Shown here: positions 53,296 to 60,457 of the stretch, in pieces
How positions within the stretch are numbered: position 1 is the first letter of the stretch
How the letters are laid out: every line of letters starts with the position of its first letter
DNA from: an uncultured Candidatus Saccharibacteria bacterium
GTDB taxonomy: Bacteria > Patescibacteriota > Saccharimonadia > Saccharimonadales > Saccharimonadaceae
NCBI GenBank assembly: GCA_946530965.1
Contig: CAMNAK010000002.1
Coordinates: 308,442-372,441, forward strand
Direction of reading: 5' to 3'
Length of the DNA: 64,000 nt
The notes under the pieces: model-generated
What the model saw: only the letters and a program-made list of their open reading frames with translations
The model's database searches: none
Told to the model about the DNA's origin: nothing
Made by a program: the position numbers and the translations under genes

Positions 53296-54429
53296 ATGAT
53301 TAAGTTAAAGAAAAGTGAGGCAAAAATGAGCTTAAGCAGTATCAAGAGATTCTTCCTGTTTGCGGCTGTAACGATTGGCGCAGCGGTCGGATTATCTCAA
53401 AAGCCAGCTAGTGCAATCGCCGAGGCAACGATTGAAGGCGAAGCAAGCTACGAGATTGTTCAATATCTTTACGACAAAGAGAACGAAACTGTAACTGGCG
53501 ACTGGACCTACAAGATTGAAGAAATCGACGGTACTGGCATTACGAATATTCCAAGCTATAGCTTCTCGCTAGTTGACGAGCCGTTCGTAGAAGGAAAGAT
53601 TACGAAAACCGGAACAGTAGATTTCTCTGGCCTACATGTAGCCGGCGCGCTTGGAATTCATACCTTAAAAATCTCTATCAACTCTTGCCCAGAAGATTTC
53701 GCCTGTGATAACGATTACTACACTCTCTCGGTCTTGCTCGAAAACGTTGTAGATGAGAATAACTTCGCAACCGGCGAATATCGCGCATCGATTTCGAATC
53801 TACAAAAGAATGGCAAGGGAGCAAAGCTCGACAAAATGACTTTCGCCTGCACGAACCCGACAGAACGCTCATATATCACCATAAAGAATACTGTCGAGGG
53901 TGATGACGCTAGTGATAAAGATGCATTCAAATATATCTTCCAAATCGAAGGCGAAGGTTATACCTATACAATTCGTACTCCGTCTGGTGAATATAAATTC
54001 GGCGGCCAGGAAGTAACTTCTGATGAATATGTCGAAGGCGGCAAGAAAGCAATCTTCTACTTGCGCCACGGCGAAACCGCCACAATCGGCATTGACGAAA
54101 ATGGCGACTACGAAATTCCTTACGAGCTTGAATATAGCTACGAAGAAATTCCAGACGTAAAAGATTACAAAACCTGGATCGATAGCAAAGACGCTGGATA
54201 TCGAACCGAAATAACCAAGACGGTAAACGAAGAACCAGAAGATAACTTTACGCTATTTATTAACTCCCGCAGTATTCCGAAAAATCCAATCGACGAAATT
54301 ATCGATATCGTAAATACGGGTCTAAACTATAAGAACGGTCTTTATGTATGGTTGGCTCTAATATCGATAGGCGCAATCGTAACAATCATTATGATAAGGT
54401 CGAAAAAACTTAAAAAGAAAAAGGATTAA
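53296..54429 (+). CDS. Pilin-like protein with Spy0128-type domain (first copy)
   Basis: About 377 residues from the ATG at 53296 (MIKLKKSEAKM). A second ATG at 53326 with a GAGG SD is an alternative, giving a tidier signal peptide (RFFLFAAVTIGAAVGLSQKPASA). The frame's TTG at 53290 is unlikely. Residues about 40-200 form a beta-rich domain with two Cys. Residues about 200-335 resemble the C-domain of streptococcal FctA/Spy0128: SYITIKNTVEGDDASDKDAF, YSYEEIPD and FTLFINSRS supply Lys, Glu and Asn at positions matching the isopeptide triad. A C-terminal span and basic tail (KKLKKKKD) follow. No canonical sortase motif is evident. Confidence 0.78.
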   Translation: MIKLKKSEAKMSLSSIKRFFLFAAVTIGAAVGLSQKPASAIAEATIEGEASYEIVQYLYDKENETVTGDWTYKIEEIDGTGITNIPSYSFSLVDEPFVEGKITKTGTVDFSGLHVAGALGIHTLKISINSCPEDFACDNDYYTLSVLLENVVDENNFATGEYRASISNLQKNGKGAKLDKMTFACTNPTERSYITIKNTVEGDDASDKDAFKYIFQIEGEGYTYTIRTPSGEYKFGGQEVTSDEYVEGGKKAIFYLRHGETATIGIDENGDYEIPYELEYSYEEIPDVKDYKTWIDSKDAGYRTEITKTVNEEPEDNFTLFINSRSIPKNPIDEIIDIVNTGLNYKNGLYVWLALISIGAIVTIIMIRSKKLKKKKD

Positions 54430-54447
54430 TTGATAAGCAATAACGCT

Positions 54448-54458
54448 TATGTTAAAAT
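54448..54458 (+). promoter_or_regulatory. Extended -10 TATGTTAAAAT before the second pilin-like gene
   Basis: The same element as at 14257-14267. An upstream ATAAGC pairs with GCTTAT to form an inverted repeat over the -10. Confidence 0.55.
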
Positions 54459-54485
54459 AAAAATTAAAGGTAAAAGAGAGAGAAA

Positions 54486-55667
54486 ATGGGTAAAATAAAA
54501 CAACTAACAAACATTGCTGCTGCAACCGTAGCCAGCGTATTTGGCATCGCGAGCTTCGCGGGCAATGCAAGCGCAGCAAACAATATGGAAATGCGCTATG
54601 ATTCAAGCGCAAGTGCTATGCAAATTTGTAAGAAGGTTGACGGCTTACAGGGCCCGCATTCGGCCACCTATACCTACAATCTTTCATATACTAGCCCTGC
54701 TCAACCTAGCTATGTTAACTTGAGAGGTGTTACGGCTTCTGGTACCGGAGTTAGCTATAGCTCTAATTCGGCAGATGCTGGTATCTTGACGATTGCTATT
54801 GATAATAACGGTGGCGCTAGTTCTGAAGCTTCGAATTGTGCAACCGTAGACTTTAGCGGCGCATTCACTGATACGAATATGGTTTATGGTGAATATAGTA
54901 TTCATATCATGGAAAACAATACTGTGCAGCCTGGTGATACTAATACCTATTATTACGCGACTAAACCAGAACAAGATATTCCATTTAGTGCCTACCTTGA
55001 CGTAGATAGCAATACTGGTGAGCCAATCGAAGGAACTACCTCTGATACCTACGGCATTATGATTATGGCTAAGGCGCCTGCAACATTTGAAAGTACTGCT
55101 TCATATACAAAAACTCATATTACGCTAAAGAAGCAGATTAAGGGTAATATGGCCGATCCTCAAACAAAATATGACTTTACTGTGCAGCTTAAAAGAAAAT
55201 TCCCAGCATCGAGCTCTAGTCAGACGGTCCATATTAGTGTGCCTGGCGATACAGATAAGACTTGTGTTTTTTCGAGCAGTAACGCTAATGCTACGTGTAC
55301 GGCTACGGGCATTAAGTTAGCTCACAACGATATAGCTCTCATTGGTGTCAATAATACGACAGAGGAACTAGTCGCTGGCGGCTATGAGTATACGATTACT
55401 GAGAATCCTGCTACGAGTGCTAAAACGGAAGCTTTTAGCGATCTTGATGGCCAAACGAGTGTTCAGACTTGGAATTCTGGCTATACCGGAACTCGTTCAA
55501 TTACGGCATCCGATCTAGGCAATGATGATAAGTGGCTCTTCGTTAATACCCTAAGCGGAGGCAGCCCAGCTGGTAGATTCTTCATGATTCTCCCATTCAT
55601 AATTCTCGCAATCATCGCTGGTGGTAGCGTAGTAGTCTTAAGAAAAACTTCAAAGAAAGAAGCCTAA
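54486..55667 (+). CDS. Two-domain pilin-like protein (FctA/Spy0128-type)
   Basis: A 393-residue protein. A signal peptide spans residues 1-33 (VASVFGIASFAGNASA). Domain 1 (about 35-205) has QICKKVDG and YGEYSIHIMENN, matching the pilin linker pattern. Domain 2 (about 210-360) has THITLKKQIKGNMADPQ, YEYTITENPATS and LFVNTLSGG, giving Lys, Glu and Asn as in the Spy0128 isopeptide crosslink. SPAG, a hydrophobic span and KTSKKEA end the protein. The architecture matches the Streptococcus pyogenes FCT major pilin. A GAGAGAGA SD precedes the ATG. A terminator after the stop may lower expression of the downstream processing genes relative to the pilin. Confidence 0.82.
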   Translation: MGKIKQLTNIAAATVASVFGIASFAGNASAANNMEMRYDSSASAMQICKKVDGLQGPHSATYTYNLSYTSPAQPSYVNLRGVTASGTGVSYSSNSADAGILTIAIDNNGGASSEASNCATVDFSGAFTDTNMVYGEYSIHIMENNTVQPGDTNTYYYATKPEQDIPFSAYLDVDSNTGEPIEGTTSDTYGIMIMAKAPATFESTASYTKTHITLKKQIKGNMADPQTKYDFTVQLKRKFPASSSSQTVHISVPGDTDKTCVFSSSNANATCTATGIKLAHNDIALIGVNNTTEELVAGGYEYTITENPATSAKTEAFSDLDGQTSVQTWNSGYTGTRSITASDLGNDDKWLFVNTLSGGSPAGRFFMILPFIILAIIAGGSVVVLRKTSKKEA

Positions 55668-55679
55668 AATAAATACCTA

Positions 55680-55710
55680 AAGCCCGGGCTTGAATCGGCT
55701 CGGGCTTTTT
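55680..55710 (+). terminator. Intrinsic terminator inside the pilus-like locus
   Basis: aagcccg and cgggctt (55680-55686 with 55701-55707) are followed by a T-run. It lies between the pilin and the signal-peptidase-like gene, as expected for partial termination. Confidence 0.75.
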
Positions 55711-55724
55711 GGGATAAATAAACT

Positions 55725-56213
55725 ATGAAACGCAAAGTAATATCGTTAATCATCAAGATTATCGTAATCGAACTTGTTTATTTTGTTCTCTTTTTCATAA
55801 TCTTTGGTTTCGCTCGCGTTAATTCTAACAATATGTCTCCAAACATCAATGGTGGTGATTTGGCTCTCTATTACCACCTGGACAAAAGCTGTCATCCTGG
55901 AGATGTCGTCGCAATCAAACAAGGTGGTGGCCGTGCGTTCCTGCGCGTCGTGGCTTGTGGTGGCGACATAGTTACAATGACGGAATCTGGCAAACTCTAT
56001 GTTAATGATTCCGCACTAGATATCGACAAAGTCTTTACTGGTAAGGATAAAATCAACGGCGGTATAAGTTACCCATATACCGTTCCGGCTGGTCATTTCT
56101 TTGCCGTTGGCGATAATCGCGAAGAACCGAATGATTCTCGTACTAGTGGCGCCTATCCGCCAGAAGATATTGATGGCAAACTGATAAGTATTTTGCGTAC
56201 GCGTGGGTTGTAA
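55725..56213 (+). CDS. Signal peptidase I-like protein lacking the Ser/Lys dyad (SipA-like)
   Basis: A 162-residue S26-family protein. One N-terminal span lies at about residues 7-29. Where active enzymes have Ser-Met-x-Pro, this protein has NMSP (Asn36 at the Ser position). Where they have the general-base Lys before Arg-Val, it has FLRVVACGGD (Leu73). Box E (VGDNREEPNDSR, about 128-139) is well conserved, so the fold should be intact. Loss of both catalytic residues parallels SipA/LepA of the streptococcal FCT pilus locus, which acts as a pilus assembly factor. It is directly followed by the sortase gene, whose ATG touches the stop. Confidence 0.85.
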   Translation: MKRKVISLIIKIIVIELVYFVLFFIIFGFARVNSNNMSPNINGGDLALYYHLDKSCHPGDVVAIKQGGGRAFLRVVACGGDIVTMTESGKLYVNDSALDIDKVFTGKDKINGGISYPYTVPAGHFFAVGDNREEPNDSRTSGAYPPEDIDGKLISILRTRGL

Positions 56214-57044
56214 ATGGAAGCGGCTAAATCTGAAGCTGTTAGTGAAGCAGAGAAGACTCAGGCTAAAACCAGCCCAAAGAAAGTTGTCAGCAAGAAGACT
56301 AGCGCTGGCGAAAAAGTCGTTGATGCTGCCAACTTTATTATCGACTGGGCCTGCATTATCTTCTTTTTGCTGATTTTGATGTTTAGTCTTTACGCGATTT
56401 ACGATTCCGTAAAGGTTTATCATGAGGCTGGGCTCCCTGAAGAAGTGAAGCAATATATTTCTGAGGAAGACGGCGAGCGCTATATTGATCTCGAAGGTTT
56501 GCGCCAAAAGAACCCAGATATTATTGGCTGGCTAACTTTGGAAGGCACGACGATAGATTACCCAATTCTTCAGACCAATAACAACCAGTATTATCTCTCT
56601 CATAACTATCTCAAAGAATATGCCTATTCTGGCAGTATTTATGTCGACTGGCAGAACTCAAATGATTTTTCTGACGACTATACTCTAATCTATGGTCACA
56701 ATACCAATAACGAAGTGATGTTTGGACCGCTTAAGAATTACAATAACGACAAATTCTTTAACGAGCACACGACTGGCAAGCTCTATACGCTTCATGGAAC
56801 GTACAAGTTGACGGTGAATGCCGAGCTTGTAACGGATAAGGATGACGATAATGTCTATGATGTTGGTTCTATCAAAAATAAGGGCGACACTGTCCGCAGC
56901 TACATCAAAGAGAAGGCTTTGCATTACCGAGATATGGATCCGGAATACAAAATTCTTGCTTTGTCTACCTGTCAGGGTCAGGCAAACATGCGCCAAGTAG
57001 TTTACGTTAGCTTTGATCCAAACAATCCAATCAAGAAGAAATAA
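56214..57044 (+). CDS. Class B sortase
   Basis: A 276-residue membrane transpeptidase. A polar N-terminus (1-40) precedes a span at about 43-63, and the catalytic domain follows. The triad is visible as H162 (TLIYGHN), C253 (LALSTCQGQ) and R260 (MRQVVYV). The class B features IGWLTLEGTTIDYPILQ and FGPLKNYNN are present. Class B sortases anchor heme proteins or, in the S. pyogenes FCT-2 locus, polymerise pili. Its position after two pilin-like proteins and a SipA-like protein suggests pilus assembly. Candidate substrates elsewhere in the window carry NPDTVD, TPNTSD and LPKTG. Confidence 0.93.
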   Translation: MEAAKSEAVSEAEKTQAKTSPKKVVSKKTSAGEKVVDAANFIIDWACIIFFLLILMFSLYAIYDSVKVYHEAGLPEEVKQYISEEDGERYIDLEGLRQKNPDIIGWLTLEGTTIDYPILQTNNNQYYLSHNYLKEYAYSGSIYVDWQNSNDFSDDYTLIYGHNTNNEVMFGPLKNYNNDKFFNEHTTGKLYTLHGTYKLTVNAELVTDKDDDNVYDVGSIKNKGDTVRSYIKEKALHYRDMDPEYKILALSTCQGQANMRQVVYVSFDPNNPIKKK

Positions 57045-57554
57045 TTATTTTTCTGGCTTTATCTCGTAAAGATAATAAGCGCCATGGGCTTTTGTGGCTT
57101 TGTGTGTTTTTGAGTCGAAGCCATAAGAAAGAAGAACGAGCTTCTTTTTGAGGCGGTTGGCTTCTTGTTGAACCTTGTTCTCGATTTTGTCAAAATCTCT
57201 GTCGTCACCAAAAAGGTAGATGCAGGTTGTCTCTTTTGGAAACTCTACCTTGTATAGATTCTCGCAGACGAAGCGGATGTTCTTGTCTTTTCTTAGGCGG
57301 ATTCTGCTAATAAGGACAAGGAATGGATTTAGTTCTACGCCTAGACCTTTTGCGTGATGTTCGCTGACGGTTTTTAGAACGGCGCCATCGCCAGAGCCAA
57401 GATCAATTACAAAGTCGGATTCTTTGAGCGGATAGAGGTTTTTGAATAAATCATCGAGGTCTCTTTTCTTGCTTGGAACGTATGGCGCGCCAGTAAAAGC
57501 AAAAAGCCCAAAAAACAGCACAAGAAAAGCCAAAATACCAAGAACTATTGCCAT
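57045..57554 (-). CDS. Membrane-anchored class I methyltransferase (FAM173/ATPSCKMT-like)
   Basis: A 169-residue protein. An N-terminal span (MAIVLGILAFLVLFFGLFAF) is followed by GAPYVPSKKRDLDDLF, then SAM motif I VIDLGSGDGAVL and the acidic strand GVELNPFLVLISRIR. The order span, YVPS, motif I, ELNPFLV matches eukaryotic and bacterial FAM173-type protein-lysine methyltransferases. The catalytic side is presumably cytosolic. A TATAAT (57561-57566) ends 6 nt before the ATG, so it is probably leaderless and divergent from the next gene. Substrate unknown. Confidence 0.82.
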   Translation of the reverse strand: MAIVLGILAFLVLFFGLFAFTGAPYVPSKKRDLDDLFKNLYPLKESDFVIDLGSGDGAVLKTVSEHHAKGLGVELNPFLVLISRIRLRKDKNIRFVCENLYKVEFPKETTCIYLFGDDRDFDKIENKVQQEANRLKKKLVLLSYGFDSKTHKATKAHGAYYLYEIKPEK

Positions 57555-57607
57555 AGCTAGATTATACCAAGATTTTTGCGACTGCTTTCTTGCGATACAA
57601 TAGAGAT

Positions 57608-58585
57608 ATGGAAAAGATTAAAAAAGTTTTGCTGGTTCATGGATATAACGGAATTCCAGAGATTTTTCGAGCTTTCAAGAGAGAATTGGAGGCACTCGGC
57701 TGCGAAGTCGCGATGCCGGAATTTCCAGTACGCGAAGAGATAAGTGTCAAAGGGTATTTCGATATCTTTGATCAGTATCCAGAATTCTTTGGTGACGATT
57801 GTACTGTTATTGCCCATTCTGTCGGTAATGGTATGCTGTTAAAATATTTAGCTGCAACAGGCAAAGGGTTAAATAGATATATTTCTTTGGCCGGTTTTGC
57901 CGTTCCGTTTGTTGTAGAGGGGAAAGACGTCTTGAACGAGAAGGTTGCCCTGATTAACCTAAGTGCTGACGAGCTAGAGCATGCAAAGACTGCCATCAAA
58001 GAGAGCTTTTGTATCTTTAGCAATGACGACCATATCGTGCCGTATAAAACTTTGCAGGAATATCCAAAGAAGATTGGCGGCAATGGTATCCTGATCGAGA
58101 ACATTGGCCATATGGGGCACAAGGCTGGACTCACGGAGCTTCCTGGCGTTGTTGAGCTTGCAAGCGGCACGATCGAGTTTGAGTTTAGCTGTGGCTGTAT
58201 TATCTTGGACGAGAATAATAATGTGCTGATGGAGCGCGAGATTTCTCGAAGAGGTGATAGGTTCTGGGCTTTCCCGAAAGGACATATGGAAGCTGGCGAA
58301 ACTGAGGAACAGACTGCGATTCGTGAAACGAAAGAAGAAGTCGGCCTCGATGTTGAGATTATAGACAAGGAATCTATAGATAATAACTACTTCTTGCATG
58401 ATGGAAAAGTTTTGAAGCAGGTGATTCAGTTTATCGCAAGACCGGTCGGAGGCACTGAGCTAAAGCTTCAAGCGGAAGAAGTGGAGCAGGCGAGGTTTAT
58501 GAGTTTGGACGAAGCGCGTGAACTTGCAGATTTTGAATACACTAAGATCACGATAGATGAAGTAAAAGAAAGGATGGGCCTATAA
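57608..58585 (+). CDS. RBBP9-like alpha/beta hydrolase fused to a Nudix hydrolase
   Basis: About 325 residues from the ATG at 57608 (MEKIKKVLLVHGYNG). A TACAAT (57596-57601) ends 6 nt before it and rules out the ATG at 57590. Residues 1-185 form an RBBP9/YdeN-type serine hydrolase: VLLVHGYNG, the nucleophile elbow AHSVGNG, NDDHIVPY for the Asp, and GHMGHKAG for the His. Residues 190-325 form a Nudix domain with the full box (G, five residues, E, seven residues, RETKEEVGL). A single-chain fusion of these two is unusual. It is immediately followed by a flavodoxin gene. Confidence 0.88.
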   Translation: MEKIKKVLLVHGYNGIPEIFRAFKRELEALGCEVAMPEFPVREEISVKGYFDIFDQYPEFFGDDCTVIAHSVGNGMLLKYLAATGKGLNRYISLAGFAVPFVVEGKDVLNEKVALINLSADELEHAKTAIKESFCIFSNDDHIVPYKTLQEYPKKIGGNGILIENIGHMGHKAGLTELPGVVELASGTIEFEFSCGCIILDENNNVLMEREISRRGDRFWAFPKGHMEAGETEEQTAIRETKEEVGLDVEIIDKESIDNNYFLHDGKVLKQVIQFIARPVGGTELKLQAEEVEQARFMSLDEARELADFEYTKITIDEVKERMGL

Positions 58586-59071
58586 ATGGGCAAAACATTA
58601 GTCGTTTATTATTCGGCGACTGGACAGACGGAACGCGTGGCGAAGATTGCAGCAGAGAAGCTTGGCGCAGATTTATTCGAGCTTCAGCCGGCTACGCCAT
58701 ATTCTGAGGCGGATTTTGACTGGACGGATTTGGAATCTCGCGTATCTAAGGAACATAACGACGAAAGCTTGCGAGATATCGATTTGGTTCAGGAAACGCC
58801 AAAGAACTGGGACGAATACGACATAGTATTGATTGGCTGTCCAATCTGGTATGGCATTTTTGCTTGGCCAGTGAACCGTTTTATGAAGATTAATAGCTTC
58901 GCAGATAAAACAGTTGTGCCGTTCTGTGTTTCGCATTCTAGTCCGCTCGGCGATAGCGATAAGCTCCTCCACGAAATGACGAGCTCTGGGGATTGGAAAG
59001 ATGGCTACAGGTTTGCCATGGATCCGAGCGAGAAAGAGATAGATAGCTGGCTTAAAGGCCTAGGTTTATAA
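58586..59071 (+). CDS. Flavodoxin family protein
   Basis: A 161-residue FMN-binding protein. The phosphate loop is VVYYSATGQTERVA, and GCPIWYGIFAWPVNRF and FCVSHSSPLGDS are the isoalloxazine-binding loops. This is the flavodoxin_4/WrbA-like type often annotated as flavodoxin or NAD(P)H-dependent reductase. The ATG directly follows the TAA of the hydrolase-Nudix gene, so the two are co-translated. A terminator lies directly downstream. It may pass electrons to redox enzymes such as NrdG, though that is speculation. Confidence 0.9.
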   Translation: MGKTLVVYYSATGQTERVAKIAAEKLGADLFELQPATPYSEADFDWTDLESRVSKEHNDESLRDIDLVQETPKNWDEYDIVLIGCPIWYGIFAWPVNRFMKINSFADKTVVPFCVSHSSPLGDSDKLLHEMTSSGDWKDGYRFAMDPSEKEIDSWLKGLGL

Positions 59072-59077
59072 AAACTA

Positions 59078-59105
59078 ATCCCGGCAATCACTGTCGGGAT
59101 TTTTT
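59078..59105 (+). terminator. Intrinsic terminator after the flavodoxin gene
   Basis: A 9-bp stem (59078-59086 with 59092-59100, one G-U pair) with loop atcac is followed by TTTTTT. Confidence 0.88.
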
Positions 59106-59122
59106 GTCGCAAAGGACGTACA

Positions 59123-59150
59123 TTGACAGAGTATAAAAAGATGTTATAAT
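59123..59150 (+). promoter_or_regulatory. Sigma70-type promoter of the metallopeptidase gene
   Basis: TTGACA (59123-59128), 16-bp spacer, TATAAT (59145-59150). The 56-nt leader contains a cctgc/gcagg hairpin and an AAAGGAG SD. Confidence 0.8.
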
Positions 59151-59206
59151 ATATTCAGATACCTGCGGGATGCAGGAATTGCTATTTGAAAGGAGTTGGT
59201 TTCTCT

Positions 59207-60178
59207 ATGAGAAATCGGAAGCCATTAACTACCATCATACTGGACATTGTTATGGTCTTTGTAATCGCATTTGCAATAATCGTACCAGTATCCAAAACGC
59301 AACCGACCGCAGCCATGACCGCAGAACAGGCTGAAACCTGGCGGTATTACGACGAGTTCTCTGAACTGTTCGATGAAGCTCGAAATAATCAGAGTATGCG
59401 AGCGCAGGCGCCAGTGGTTGGTGCTGACACTTGGCTTGACGATGAGAGCAGAATGCAGAAAATCATCAACGACTATGCCTATCCGCAAAATATCTCGGAT
59501 CCGACCGAAGAAACAACCGAACTCGTAGAAGAAGCCAAAAGTCTTATTCGCAGAGATCTCGGAGAATATACCGAGCTCTACTGGGAATATTTCGTATCTG
59601 TTGATGTGAGAGAGTGTGACTTGCCTGGTGGAACTGGCGGTGTTGTTGCCATGTATCTTCCGGAAGAGAACCGTGTTTATATTGTTCGAAGGGCAAAAGG
59701 AAACAAGCGCCAAGATCTGGAAACGATCGTGCACGAGCTGATTCATTGTCTAACTTGTGGTGATAAACCTAATAATATGTTGCGTGAAGGTGCTACCGAG
59801 TATCTGGCGCAGCAAATTGTGCCGCTGGACGAATATTCGTATAACTATGCTTATCCGTTTGCGGAAGCTTACGAGCAGATCCATGGTCGCAAGGCGCTGA
59901 TCCAGGCGATGCTGGAAAATTCTCTGATGCAAAAGATTGACGAGGATCTGGGCAAGCCTGTGATGGAATACACGAATTACGCGATAAATTGCACGATGTA
60001 TAGCTTTAGCAATGTGCCAAAGTTCGCAGCAATCGATGTTTACTGTCATTACGTAGCAAAGTATGGCCTGCATGTGAACGATACAATGAAAGATACATTA
60101 AGCATGGTTTATTGTACTAAGGATAAAGAAGCAAGGAAATACTTCATGTCCGTGGTGCCGTTTGGTGTCTTGATGTAA
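59207..60178 (+). CDS. Secreted or membrane-anchored HExxH zinc metallopeptidase
   Basis: A 323-residue protein. The SD (AAAGGAG) fixes the ATG at 59207 rather than 59186. Residues 1-33 form a signal peptide or anchor (ILDIVMVFVIAFAIIVPV). The zinc motif is H176-ELI-H180 in TIVHELIHCLT. The sequence LREGATEYLA (E194, E198) 14-18 residues later can supply the third ligand, as in gluzincins. Residues 60-150 precede the catalytic part. There is no propeptide or binding domain that I recognise. It stands alone with its own promoter and terminator and is a candidate for acting outside the cell. Substrate unknown. Confidence 0.82.
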   Translation: MRNRKPLTTIILDIVMVFVIAFAIIVPVSKTQPTAAMTAEQAETWRYYDEFSELFDEARNNQSMRAQAPVVGADTWLDDESRMQKIINDYAYPQNISDPTEETTELVEEAKSLIRRDLGEYTELYWEYFVSVDVRECDLPGGTGGVVAMYLPEENRVYIVRRAKGNKRQDLETIVHELIHCLTCGDKPNNMLREGATEYLAQQIVPLDEYSYNYAYPFAEAYEQIHGRKALIQAMLENSLMQKIDEDLGKPVMEYTNYAINCTMYSFSNVPKFAAIDVYCHYVAKYGLHVNDTMKDTLSMVYCTKDKEARKYFMSVVPFGVLM

Positions 60179-60191
60179 AAACTCTTAGAAT

Positions 60192-60220
60192 GGCCGCGAG
60201 TTTGAAGCTTGCGGCCTTTT
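60192..60220 (+). terminator. Intrinsic terminator after the metallopeptidase gene
   Basis: ggccgc and gcggcc (60192-60197 with 60211-60216) are followed by TTTTCTT. Confidence 0.8.
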
Positions 60221-60287
60221 CTTGGACTAGTTTTTAGAGATTCTTGCGGGGATTTAGGGCTTTTGCTGGGCATTTTCCGCCTACCCC

Positions 60288-60316
60288 TTGCAAAGAATGA
60301 AAAAGTTTGGTATAAT
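60288..60316 (+). promoter_or_regulatory. Promoter of tRNA-Lys
   Basis: TTGCAA (60288-60293), 17-bp spacer, TATAAT (60311-60316), 22 nt upstream of the tRNA. Confidence 0.8.
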
Positions 60317-60337
60317 AGCGAAGTAATTGATGAGCAT

Positions 60338-60414
60338 GGGCCGGTAGCTCAGTTGGTTAGAGCACGAGCCTCTTAAGCTTGGTGTCGTGGGTTCAAGTCC
60401 CACCCGGCTCACCA
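60338..60414 (+). tRNA. tRNA-Lys(CTT), CCA encoded
   Basis: The cloverleaf has acceptor GGGCCGG/CCGGCTC (one G-U), D stem GCTC/GAGC, anticodon stem CGAGC/GCTTG with loop CTCTTAA (anticodon CTT), and T arm GTGGG-TTCAAGT-CCCAC. It ends ACCA and reads the AAG codon. A short hairpin with a T-rich tail (agacc/ggtct, about 60425-60446) follows. Confidence 0.95.
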
Positions 60415-60421
60415 TTAAAAT

Positions 60422-60450
60422 TTGAGACCGCGAGGTCTTTATTTTATCTA
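60422..60450 (+). promoter_or_regulatory. Candidate promoter of the structured RNA
   Basis: TTGAGA (60422-60427), 17-bp spacer, TATCTA (60445-60450). A start 7-10 nt later would fall at the 5' edge of the closing stem of the RNA candidate. Confidence 0.45.
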
Positions 60451-60457
60451 AAGAATC

